A DNA stretch of 20,000 nt from Tubiluchus corallicola (taxonomy: Eukaryota > Priapulida > Priapulimorpha > Priapulimorphida > Tubiluchidae), in the NCBI GenBank assembly GCA_030141605.1, contig JAQGDQ010001778.1, forward strand, positions 1 to 20,000. Reading direction: 5' to 3'. Under the pieces are notes generated by a model. That model worked only from the letters and a program-made list of their open reading frames with translations. It had not been told where the DNA came from and did no database searches. A program made the position numbers and the translations under genes. How positions within the stretch are numbered: the first letter of the stretch is position 1; every line of letters begins with the position of its first letter. Positions 9,205-18,098 of this stretch are shown here, one piece after another.

Positions 9205-9250
9205 CATGCCAAACGTTTCGAATAGCTGCTGCTGTCATCATCAGTGGTAA
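9205..9250 (-). other. Hammerhead-ribozyme-like motif in repeat A
   Basis: On the - strand, CTGATGA (9238-9244) is followed after about 18 nt by GAAAC (9215-9219) and then GTTTGG. The outer segments TACCA and TGGCA could pair as stem I with one mismatch, and AC/GT would be a minimal stem III, as described for some Penelope-like and retrozyme hammerheads. Stem II is poor in this copy. In the related copy at 12915-12946 it reads GAC-loop-GTC, which pairs apart from an extra U next to CTGATGA. It may be only a conserved transposon motif; activity is not implied. Confidence 0.35.
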
Positions 9251-9440
9251 ATTTACGAACATACAATATGTTTATATAGGTAGAGCCAATTATGCACTTA
9301 TTAAGTAGTTAACAGAAGCCAAACAGGTAATAAACAGACCAGTAGAGAAATTGAATCCACACCTTAAGCACTAATTATGTGTTCACAAAAGTCAAATAGG
9401 TAAACAGACCTGAAGAAAAGAAATTGATGCAGTAACAAAT

Positions 9441-9603
9441 AGCCATCATCATCATATTAAGTATGTGGCAGGTTCAACTAATAGTACAATTACAGTCTAA
9501 AGGTAAATTACAACCACCATCATCACCACCATCATCATCATCATCATTCATCATCATCAGCACCACTGCCACCGACACCGACAACGACAACACTACCACC
9601 ACT

Positions 9604-9634
<31 letters not shown>

Positions 9635-9640
9635 TCACCA
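9441..9640 (+). repeat. ATC/ACC microsatellite carrying cassette copy 4
   Basis: CAT triplets (9443-9455) precede cassette copy 4 (9456-9515; attaagtatgtggcaggttc to ggtaaattacaacc), which is inverted relative to the three copies at 787-1504 and lacks about 22 bp of their centre. ACC/ATC triplets continue to 9637. The frame 9463-9753 is read-through of this and is not a gene. Confidence 0.85.
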
Positions 9641-9862
9641 AGTGTTTGAAAGTAAAGTTAAAGGAATTGAACAGCTTTGTACGGATAAAGAGAAGGCTTA
9701 TTAGAGTACATAAATTGCTTTTAACTACAAATATTTTTATGTGCCTTCAATAGAATTGGCAAAGATACAGTTATTTGTTTTGTGATCTTAGGTGTACATA
9801 AACAACTTTTTTTGTATCAATAATCCTAATCATTGCACGGTTTATTTGTGTTCTCTTTGTAG

Positions 9863-10063
9863 AAATATTCGAAAGAGAAACTCAGACGCATTCTAAAATC
9901 CGGATTTATGCCCGAGCTGCAGGACGTGCCGATCTTTGCCATGAGAAAAGATTTAATAGACTGTCTCATTCTTGTTCAGGGCGTTGTTTACGACGCGACA
10001 ACGAGTGAGAAATTTGTGGCGCCATGTTATATTCCCGGGGACTGCAGGAAGCTTGCCCTACGG
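9863..10063 (+). CDS. Internal exon, SLC9C-like exchanger C-terminal region
   Basis: A 201 bp exon (67 codons, phase 0 at both ends) lies between acceptor ttctctttgtag and donor gtaact. The peptide contains KEKLRRILKSGFMPEL, then LIDCLILVQGVVYDATT and VAPCYIP. It has a clearly higher GC content than the surrounding intron. The pattern of a hydrophobic VLVQG strand followed by D.TT and APC.IP fits my recollection of the C-terminal domain of SLC9C exchangers. It joins exons 6185-6313 and 15259-15378 without a stop. The 5' intron is 3549 bp and the 3' intron 5195 bp. Confidence 0.65.
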
Positions 10064-10377
10064 GTAACTCATAATTATTATTGATCTGCTATCATGTTTT
10101 TGTTCGCGTTGTCAGTAATATTTTTGTGGTCATGATTGCCTTAAGTGGCTGTTTGTGTGGAAGTTGGAATTGTACATTATAATTAAGTGCTGCCATCTAT
10201 GGGCTAATCCTGTTACATTCTACCAGCTGACTTATCTTCAGTATAATTGTATGGTACAGTGAATGCATACACGCTGGTCCTCTCCCTATTTTAAAGTAAT
10301 GGTTGTTGTGAAGCCTGTGCAACTCTGCATAGGTCACCTATACCTATATATACTGACTGTTTTTGCTTTCTAGTCAC
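10064..10377. other. Intron sequence, nothing recognised
   Basis: Start of the large intron after the exon at 9863. No repeat partner in the window or coding frame was seen. Confidence 0.55.
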
Positions 10378-11047
10378 TCTCACTCTCAGTGTTCAGTGCA
10401 GCAGTAGTGCTACTCATGTTTCTGTAGGACTCTCACTCTCAGTGTTCAGTGCAGCAGGAGTGCTACTCATGTTTCTGTAGGACTCTCACTCTCAGTGTTC
10501 AGTGCAGCAGTAGTGCTACTCATGTTTCTGTAGGACTCTCACTCTCAGTGTTCAGTGCAGCAGTCATGCTACTCATGTTTCTGTAGGACTCTCACTCTCA
10601 GTGTTCAGTGCAGCAGTAGTGCTACTCATGTTTCTGTAGGACTCTCACTCTCAGTGTTCAGTGCAGCAGTAGTGCTACTCATGTTTCTGTAGGACTCTCA
10701 CTCTCAGTGTTCAGTGCAGCAGTAGTGCTACTCATGTTTCTGTAGGACTCTCACTCTCAGTGTTCAGTGCAGCAGTAGTGCTACTCATGTTTCTGTAGGA
10801 CTCTCACTCTCAGTGTTCAGTGCAGCAGTAGTGCTACTCATGTTTCTGTAGGACTCTCAATCTCAGTGTTCAGTGCAGCAGTAGTGCTACTCATGTTTCT
10901 GTAGGACTCTCACTCTCAGTGTTCAGTGCAGCAGTAGTGCTACTCATGTTTCTGTAGGACTCTCACTCTCAGTGTTCAGTGCAGTAGGACTCTCACTCTC
11001 ATTCTCATTGTTCAGTGCAGCTGTCATGCTACTCATGTGTCTGTAGT
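10378..11047. repeat. 53 bp minisatellite, about 12 copies
   Basis: Unit: tctcactctcagtgttcagt continuing gcagcagtagtgctactcat and gtttctgtaggac, exactly 53 bp. Eleven full copies run in strict register from 10378 with only a few substitutions (for example tcatgctac for tagtgctac at about 10563). A truncated copy follows at 10961-10990 and a diverged terminal copy with an extra attctc at 10991-11047. Homogeneity indicates recent expansion. Confidence 0.97.
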
Positions 11048-11609
11048 TTTAATAAACACTTTTCTATTGTGTGCAGTGCAAATATGTATTATAGATTTTT
11101 TATTCTTGTTCATACTTCTGTGCCTAAACTCAATCAAAACAAAGTGAGTGATCTACAACTTCAAACTTGACTTTCACAGTTTGAGAAACCAATTTTCTCG
11201 ATAGCATTCAAAATTACACTAAAACACAAAACTTACTTGGATCTCATTGTTAAACTAACATGGTAAAGAACAGTATATACCAAGCCAGTACGCTGTATCC
11301 TTTCAATTTCATTTATAAATGAAGTTATTTCTGTTCCGGCACAATAGCAGTCAGTTATGTAACGACGTTGTGTTGAAAATACCGTATTCATTAGTTACAT
11401 AATTATTTGGGGCGACATTGCAAACTTCAATTGCATTTTTCTTAAAAGTAAGATTTTTCCTGTTACTGCTCTTTATTTTTGCACGGCAGCATACCATTTA
11501 TTGCATGTTTGAGCATTTATTTGTTTTTTATTTTTATATTCGTGAGAATTCAGATTAAGTATTTAAGAATTAATCTATCAATTGTATTAGTCTTGTTCCC
11601 GCCGACGAC
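11048..11609. other. Intron sequence, nothing recognised
   Basis: AT-rich. No coding frame, RNA gene or repeat partner was found in the window. Confidence 0.5.
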
Positions 11610-11617
11610 AACTCAAT

Positions 11618-12600
11618 CAGGGGCGTATCCAAGACTTTATGACGCCCTAGACTGATAGTTCTGCCCCGTCCAACTTTATTGTGAATTTATGGTTGTTTAT
11701 GTAATGAGCAGTTTACACAATTACTTGTGGTGTGTTAGAAATATTATTAATCTAGTTTCTACGTGGTCATTATTAATTACATGTATTTGCATAGCGCTTG
11801 TAGTCGAGCAGGTTTCGCAACGCTTGTTGTGTAATACCTTGCACCTGTTCGTTATGTGGCACTTATATTAATAAGTTCCAAACTGCCATTTTCATGTACA
11901 AATTGTCTCATAAATTATTGCCTCCCTTATTTACTGATTATTTTTGTTTGAATGCTGAGATACATAATTACGGTACACGTTATAGGCTGCACTATCACTA
12001 CATACAATGCAACACAAATGTTAGAAAATTTTCTATTAAATACAATGGCCCTTACATATGGAATTCAATTGCTCCAGCTATTAAAAATGTCAACTCGCTG
12101 TCCATATTTAAAAAAAATTATAAATTAAACTTACTTGAAACATATAACTGATCACTCAATCATGATTTGTTGTTTTTCATTTTCAAAAACTTCCCCTCTA
12201 GTATAATAATATTTTTATTACTTCCCACCCGTATTTATATTTGTATATATTGCAATATTGTATCTGTATATATTGTAACTAATTCTAGTGGCCTACCATA
12301 AGCTAGCTTCTTAGGTCTCTAGCGCAGAATTCATGAATTGTATCACAATTTTGTGTTAACAAAAACTGATTATTGATGCACATGTAATGTAATGCATATG
12401 TTTGCGAAATTAATCTATTAAATCTGTATAAAGCTGTGCTCAATAACTGCCCGTGGTGTGTTATAAAATGTGCTATTTACACGAATATGAAAATATACAC
12501 ATTTTCCGGGGAGAATAAGATTTTTTCTAAAATGTGACTCCCCTCAAACTTCGGCACCCTAGGCTATAGCCTAGTTACCCTATTGGTTAATATGCCCCTG
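11618..12600. mobile_element. hAT-like DNA transposon, non-autonomous, with internal retrotransposon piece
   Basis: The ends are inverted: caggggcgtat at 11618 and, on the - strand from 12600, caggggcatat (10 of 11). Flanking 8-mers are aactcaat (11610-11617) and tactcaat (12601-12608), seven of eight matching, which fits the 8 bp target duplication of hAT elements. No transposase frame. A perfect palindrome ctaggctatagcctag lies at 12559-12574 near the right end. The interior carries a non-LTR retrotransposon 3' end (about 11865-12310). Confidence 0.8.
11865..12151 (+). pseudogene. C-terminal remnant of a CR1/L2-like reverse transcriptase ORF
   Basis: The frame reads INKFQTAIFMYKL, then LLPPLFTDYF, IHNYGTRYR, NVRKFSIKYNGPYIWN, and ends IFKKNYKLNLL before a TGA at 12149-12151. 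This ordered set (F.Y..LLP..F, HNY.TR, R.FSI...GP.IWN, FKK) is the standard C-terminal tail of CR1/L2/Jockey-type non-LTR elements. The homology starts abruptly near 11865, so the insertion is 5' truncated; the methionine at 11894 is internal and not a start. An AT-rich 3' UTR-like stretch follows to about 12310. Confidence 0.8.
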
Positions 12601-12608
12601 TACTCAAT

Positions 12609-12835
12609 CTACGAGTCATAGTCAAATAAAGTCATTCTGTTTCACTCATTCATGTAGAAGAAATACCTTTGTGGAAAAGTAAAACTCCTAGTCATCCCTG
12701 CCGTAGGAGTAAACGCTGAAGTTTCAGATGGGAAGATTTACCTGTGTTTGAGACATGCATCCCATTCCCGGAGGTCACATTCTGAGCAACAACTTGCAAA
12801 GGTATTTATGTTAAATCAAAGAACGATTTTTTTAC
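12609..12835. other. Intron sequence, nothing recognised
   Basis: Short stretch between the hAT-like element and repeat B. No feature seen. Confidence 0.5.
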
Positions 12836-12946
12836 AGGCACATAAAAACATTTATAATTAAAAACAATACAACTTTGTTAAAAACTTCTAAGTTAAAAAG
12901 TTAGAAGTTAAAATCATGCCAAACGTTTCGACTATCTGCTGTCATC

Positions 12947-13443
12947 TCAATCTTAAAAGTGAAATCTTTTCTAATTATACAGAATAAATCAATTTGATTA
13001 ATTACGCTGCTGTCCCTGTCGGAATCCATAGCGTTGCTGGCTATGTCAATTTTTACATGTCTATAGTTCACGTTACTTCATACAGATACCATCACATCTT
13101 TCTCCTTCTTTCCATTCTCTATTAACCTTTCTTTCTACTCCTTTACTGCTCTTTTCTATTACACTCAGTCCACATTCATTACTTCGTACAGATACCATCA
13201 CATCTTTCTCCTCTTTCTATTCTCTATTAACCTTTCTTTCTACTCCTTTACTGCTCTTTTCTATTACACTCAGTCCACATTCATTTGGGGTGCTCTAAAC
13301 AAGTAATTACTTCTTGAGTACCCCACAGGTCATTTGCGCCTTGGCATATTGTACACATAATAATAAATATATTATTAAATACTTTTATGTACAATGCTGT
13401 AATGATCATTGTGGATATATTTAATAAATAAATAAATAAATAA
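12947..13443 (+). mobile_element. Insertion with AAAT tail, probably a 5'-truncated non-LTR element
   Basis: This ~497 bp is missing from repeat A at the same point. It ends on the + strand with an AATA/AAAT tetranucleotide tail (13418-13444) exactly at the junction, as expected of a target-primed retrotransposon. It contains a 105-106 bp direct tandem duplication (13074-13179 and 13180-13284) of pyrimidine-rich sequence such as ctttctactcctttactgct. Target duplication is at most three to five bases (atc or tcatc). No coding frame is recognisable, so the clade is open. Confidence 0.65.
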
Positions 13444-13586
13444 ATCATCAGTGGTAAATTTACAAACATACAACCAGTTTATATAGGCAGAGCCTATTAT
13501 GCACTAGTTAAATAGTTAACAGAGGCCAAATAAGAATGAATAAACAAACCCGTAATGAAACTGATACAGTAATTTAAACACTATTT

Positions 13587-13995
13587 GTTAACACAGCAAA
13601 CACGAAAGTTCTTTGCATAAGGTGTTTCTGCAGTCTTTATTTTCTAAAGAAGGAGAAAAAACAAAAGAATACATAAAATTTGCAGCAATGTAATTTGAAC
13701 AAAAAATAGAGAAATTTGAACAAAAAATTACACAGAAAATTGCTATCCAATTAATAAACTTAGATTTATAAAAATCACTAACTTCATTCGGCTAGAGAGA
13801 GCATACTGTTTATGGTTTATGAAGCATGACATTAAATTTCTCACATAAAAATTGCATTATCCACATTACAAGTTAGTCTCTGCAATAACCAGTCGAGTGT
13901 ACCAGCAATTGCCCACCCGTCCCCTTTAGTTTTTGGCTCCCTCGTGCGGGAAAAATAAAAAACAAATTATATGGGTAATTGGGTAATTTGCCCAT
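13587..13995. mobile_element. 409 bp insertion with 10 bp target duplication
   Basis: A sequence absent from repeat A, flanked by the direct repeat aacactattt (13577-13586 and 13996-14005). The ends (gttaacacag and atttgcccat) do not form an obvious inverted repeat. A long, variable target duplication without inverted ends suggests a SINE or truncated LINE, but I cannot see convincing A and B boxes. The - strand frame at 13873-14091 crosses the junction and is incidental. Confidence 0.65.
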
Positions 13996-14332
13996 AACAC
14001 TATTTATGTATTTCCAGAAGACAAGTAGGTAATGATTAAGCAGACGTGAAGAAAAGAAATTGATGCAGTAACAAATTTTATTTGTTATCATGTGTTATAA
14101 AACTGTTGTTTATTAACTCAGATAAATTGAATTTGAATTTAAATTTCACTTGTATTTTCATCGTTAATATCTCTTGGCTGTGTATCATGTACGGGATCAA
14201 TGTTTGCCTGGATTACTCCCTAATGTGGGCTCGTTTCCAATTTTTGTCATGGTTTTACCACCTTAAATTGAGTAGAATAGGTTCACGAAAAATAGTAAAA
14301 TAAGTTTTCGCTTATTTAGCAGGAATGAATAA

Positions 14333-14672
14333 AGTAAGTAAAGTAAGTAAGTAAGTAAGAACAGTAAGTAAGTAAAGTAAGTAAGTAAAGTAAGTAAGTA
14401 AAGTAAGTAAGTAAAGTAAGTAAGTAAAGTAAGTAAGTAAAGTAAGTAAGTAAAGTACGTAAAGTAAGTAAGTAAAGTAAGTAAGTAAAGTAAGTAAGTA
14501 AAGTACGTAAAGTAAGTAAGTAAAGTAAGTAAGTAAAGTAAGTAAGTAAAGTAAATAAGTAAAGTAAGTAAGTAAAGTAAGTACGTAAAGTAAAGTAAGT
14601 AAGTAAGTAAGTAAAGTACGTAAAGTAAGTAAGTAAAGTAAGTAAGTAAAGTAAGTAAGAAAAGTAAGTAAA
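14333..14672. repeat. GTAA tetranucleotide array with 13 bp higher-order period
   Basis: Runs of gtaagtaagtaaa (gtaa, gtaa, gtaaa; 13 bp) repeat through most of the array, with gtacgtaaag variants recurring at intervals. The - strand frame 14316-14768 (Leu/Thr/Tyr/Phe-rich) is a translation of it. The right edge abuts the 3' end of the retrotransposon copy at 14673. Confidence 0.95.
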
Positions 14673-14850
14673 AAAATTTATTTGTCTCTGAATGTTACAA
14701 AATAAACATAAACAAAAGCTAAAAACTAAAATAAAGACGGAAAAAAGACGGGGTGGCGAAAAGACCAAGGGTCACCAAGTCAACCACCCCTATCCAAGCT
14801 GAAGAAAATTAAGTGACCTGTAAAGTAAGGTATGTACAAATGAAAATAAT
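14673..14850 (-). mobile_element. 3' terminus of a non-LTR retrotransposon with a conserved hairpin, copy 2
   Basis: Carries ggggtgg (14750-14756) and ccacccc (14784-14790) around gaccaagggtc, the structural equivalent of 4538-4582. On the - strand the hairpin is followed by AAATAAAT and then the TTAC-type tetranucleotide tail. Shared words include ggcgaaaagacc/agcgaaagacc and tca.c.agtca. The 5' extent is unclear. Confidence 0.65.
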
Positions 14851-15258
14851 CATCAACAACTTAACAAAAAAATAATAATAAATGAGGCAACAAGTTCAAA
14901 TAAGTTTAAATTTAAAAATAGTAAATAAATTTGGCAATGAGAAGAGGCAAAATTTAAATTAGCAAACAAAACGGAAAATTTAAACTCATCAAAAACAAAA
15001 CTAATAATTACATATAAATTAAGAACTTGAACCAACATAAGAAGCAAAAAAAGCTTTGCTGTACTTTATAATACTTTGTATTAGTAGCATAGATGTTTCG
15101 TCTTTGTGTCAGCTGTATTAGTAGCATATATGTTTCATCTTTGTGTCAGCTGTATCGCCTGATACTTTTTAAGGAAATTGTTATTAGAATATATTGCCTG
15201 TATTTCATTTTTATTCTTAGCTTCCCTGTAATAGAACTGACTGCATTTTTTCTTGCAG
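14851..15258. other. Intron sequence, A-rich then T-rich
   Basis: May include more of the - strand retrotransposon. A small direct repeat around 15083-15150 (gtattagtagcata.atgttt, then ctttgtgtcagctgtat) appears twice about 31 bp apart. No coding frame is credible. Confidence 0.5.
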
Positions 15259-15378
15259 GTCAAAGAGTCCTGCATTCAAGCAGTGTTAATCAGAGAGACT
15301 AAAGTTGAAAGTCAGAAAACTCCACTGCAAAAAGAGAAGGAATGGCTGCGGGAAAAGAGAAATACACTGACATTATGA
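15259..15378 (+). CDS. Terminal exon of the SLC9C-like exchanger gene
   Basis: A phase 0 acceptor (ttttttcttgcag) opens 39 codons and a TGA stop at 15376-15378. The peptide begins VKESCIQAVLIRE, then becomes lysine/glutamate-rich (KEKEWLREKRN) as a short charged tail. The frame is continuous with exon 9863-10063. No AATAAA lies between the stop and the transposon at 15450; the nearest is inside that transposon at 15642-15647. Gene identity rests on the upstream exons, since this tail is not diagnostic on its own. Confidence 0.65.
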   Translation, partial: VKESCIQAVLIRETKVESQKTPLQKEKEWLREKRNTLTL

Positions 15379-15449
15379 GAAATTGTTGTTGTAAACACTG
15401 TCTATCGTTGAGTATTTGAAGAGTAGGTGATAATTAGGAGGAGGTTAAA

Positions 15450-15873
15450 CAGAGTTCCCACGGTCAGGGAAAATCCTGGAAAATACGGGCTATCCTGGAG
15501 AGTCATTGGAAAAGTCGAGGAAAAAGATAATTTGTTAAAAAGTCAGAGAAAATGATGAAAATGGGGCGAGGGACAGGGTTGCAAAAATAGTCATCACGAA
15601 CTGATTTTTTTCCTAACAAATTTTTCAACAATTCGTGTTCAAATAAAATTTTGTTATGGCAGGCTCTCCCAGTTTCGATTTCTGTTCCAAAAATAATGAT
15701 TGGCCGACACATTATATATCAGTATATGTATGAATGTCCATACACAAAAATGTTTGAATATGTATACTGGTAATGCAATTTCTGCTTATTTTGCTCATGG
15801 AAAATCAATATTTGGTCTGGGAAAAGTCGTGGAAAGTCAGAGAAATTTATTTTAAAATTCTGTGGGAACCCTG
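15450..15873. mobile_element. Short TIR transposon with GTTCCCAC ends
   Basis: The left end is cagagttcccac and the right end, read on the - strand, is cagggttcccac (11 of 12). Direct repeats ttaaa flank it (15445-15449 and 15874-15878). Internally both sides carry the words tggaaaa and gtcagagaaa. CAG...CTG ends suggest a hAT-like relative, but the 5 bp duplication does not fit the usual 8 bp, so the superfamily is open. Non-coding, 424 bp. Confidence 0.75.
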
Positions 15874-15984
15874 TTAAAGTCAAGACAGATTTTTTTTAAA
15901 AACATCAGTAAAGAGTTAGTTTGAAACGCTTGATTTTCAACGAGTTCGTAGATTTTAAAAGTGAAGTGCATTATATTCTAGTTG

Positions 15985-16179
15985 CGTCGTCGTCGTAGTA
16001 GTGGTAGATAGTAGTAGTTGTTGTTGTAGTTGAAGTAATAGTAGTAGCAGTAGTAGTTGTTGTTGTTGTAGTTGTAGTTGTAATAGTAGTAGAAGTAGTA
16101 GTAGTAGTAGTAGTAGTTGTTGTTGTTGTTGTTGTTGTTGTTGTAGTAGTAGTAGCAGTAGTAGTAGTTGTTGTTGTAG

Positions 16180-16210
<31 letters not shown>

Positions 16211-16398
16211 AGTAGTAGTAGCAGTAGTAGTAGTTGTTGTTGTAGTTGCAGCAGCAGTAGTAGTAGTAGTAGTAGTAGTTGTTGTTGTGGTTGTTGTAGT
16301 TGTAGTATTAGTATTAGTAGTAGTAGTAGCAGTTGTTGTTGTAGTTGTAGTAGTAGCAGTATTAGTAGTTGTTGTTGTACTTGTAGTAGTGGTAGTAT
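15985..16398. repeat. GTA/GTT compound microsatellite
   Basis: Alternating blocks of GTA and GTT triplets with occasional GCA. Larger blocks recur (roughly 16105-16195 and 16175-16250), so segments of the array have duplicated. The - strand Thr-rich frame at 15971-16441 is its translation. Confidence 0.95.
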
Positions 16399-18084
16399 AT
16401 TTACTTCGAGTACTCCAAAAACTTGTGTGGTGCGTAATCATACAAAAACAATATTAGCTAGTCTACCTGTAAACAAAATACTCTGACAGACATCTAGACG
16501 GAACTGTAGAAGAAGCTTTTGGATCAAATTTAAGGGAATGAGCCCTGTAATGATCGTCTAATCGTGCCTTGAACTAATTCAAAGATCTTGCAAGCCTCAC
16601 ATTAGATGGTCTGGCATTTTACATGCGTAGAAGTCAGCATACTCAGTGTTGAGATACGATATCGGTTTATAGGGAAACGGTCCTGGCACAGATCGAATCT
16701 GAAGTAGATGGACAAGAATTCATATCATAAACAGTAAAAATACAGAAACTTTGTATGTAACTGTAACTGGCCTCGTAACTGACCATATCTTAAAGTAGTT
16801 AAACCACACTGACCTCGTAACTGACCAGAGTAGTGAAACCACACTTTTCAACCTGCTCAGGATAAATTAACTTCTCTAGACAAGGTAGGGTACCTAATAC
16901 CTAGGATGAGAATTTTCCGCGGATACGCAGAATTCCGAGTTTTTCGAAGACCAGTAGTGCCATTTTTTGTTAATCGCGTAAATTCGTTGAGAACATTTTT
17001 ACGGACCCAGTACATTATTTCACAAGCTGACCGCTAGTCGGCAGGCCGTCACTTTGTTTACATCACGTACATCAGTGTAACCACCTGTATATCTCTATGT
17101 ATAAAAATATAGAATCAATTGTGCGGAGTTATTTGAGTCAATTGCAGACAGTTTTTATATACTTTTGCATATGAGCGGCCAGTACTTAGGCGTTTTTGAG
17201 ACAATTAGGTATCATGTATCCTTGATAGTTGGGTATTTTAAATTATGCATGAAACAAGGTATTTGATGTTTTAAGACCACTTAGAGGCTCTCTATGGTCA
17301 CAAAATTGCAATTTGTTGCTGGCTCCACGCGGCCCCCAAACTCCCGGCCTGTTTCAGAGTTTTTTGCAATTTGTCATTGTCATCCCTGCCTAATACCTGA
17401 CGCTGCAGAGCCACCAATAGGTGAATTATATACGCACGATGTACATCCCAGGCGGATGCTCGAGTTTCGATCCTAAGAAGGAAACGTACAGGAGCTTGAA
17501 ATACTGAGGAAGCGAAAATGACTCTGAATTGTTACTGATTAATGCCTTCTGATGTCATTGAGAGATTAATAATCATAATTAAAAGTGCTTTAAAAAAATT
17601 TCTCTAAGAATAATTTCAGTTCACACAGGTTCCAGCCCGTAAAGTAAACAGTTTTGGTTGGTGATCAGAACTGCTTAGCATTTAAACTCCTAGTCGATGA
17701 GGTTTAGCTGGTTAACTACGTTTTACTGCAACAAGTGTGACTGCAAAATTGTAAATATTTGCACATCTGATTTCTTTTCAATTAGTGAGTAATTGAAAAA
17801 AAACGTTAATTTATAACGTTAATTTAGTTTGAAACCGAAATTTATGTTTGTAGAAATTACGTTTAATTTGTTCTTATGTAATTTTGTTTGTCTGATGTGA
17901 TATTGTGTAATTATAGTTTTATGTTGCAAATTAATAATTATGATTTAGTATTTAATAAATATTTATAGGTTTTTATTTACAATTATTAAGCTACATTTTT
18001 TTGAAAATTTGCGCATCATAGCTGTGAAAGTGGCTTAAACTGCTGAGATTCAAATTTAACTTATTTGACTTACAATGCTATTAT
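16399..18084. other. Downstream intergenic region, no gene recognised
   Basis: No exon chain on either strand. A short imperfect tandem duplication sits at 16769-16810 and 16811-16845 (cctcgtaactgacca...aaccacact). At 16905-16940 there is a GC-richer gagaattttccgcgg word that looks repeat-derived. The frame at 17294-17476 has no recognisable domain. From 17500 on the sequence is strongly AT-rich. Confidence 0.5.
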
Positions 18085-18098
18085 CATATATATATATT

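Larger units (their letters stand above)
8684..9440. repeat. Interspersed repeat A (interrupted by the piggyBac-like element)
   Basis: Homologous to the repeat at 12836-14076. Shared blocks: gtagttaaaaacaacac, ttaaagtcatgccaaacg, catcagtggtaaattta, then two ~74 bp subunits beginning gcact (9294-9367 and 9368-9440). Sequence like the left end reappears in reverse at 9712-9746 (ctacaaatatttttatgtgc), suggesting inverted ends or a rearranged copy. The element contains a hammerhead-like motif on the - strand. No coding capacity. Confidence 0.75.
12836..14076. repeat. Interspersed repeat B, homologous to repeat A, split by two insertions
   Basis: Three blocks match repeat A in order: 12836-12946 (to gctgtcatc), 13444-13586 (from atcatcagtggtaaattta through the first gcact subunit), and 14006-14076 (gtgaagaaaagaaattgatg, end of the second subunit). 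The two interruptions (12947-13443 and 13587-13995) are absent from A. Conversely B lacks the TTAA element that interrupts A, so each copy gives the empty site for the other's insertions. Confidence 0.85.

Noticed and set aside
14316-14768. Hydrophobic Leu/Tyr/Phe/Thr-rich frame that could be mistaken for a membrane protein
   Set aside because: It follows the GTAA-type array; hydrophobicity comes from TTAC-type repeats on the - strand.
15971-16441. Threonine-rich 156-codon frame on the - strand
   Set aside because: Translation of a GTA/GTT array.
17294-17476. 60-codon + strand frame in a slightly GC-richer stretch
   Set aside because: No domain, no splice signals in phase and no neighbouring exon; cannot be supported as a gene.
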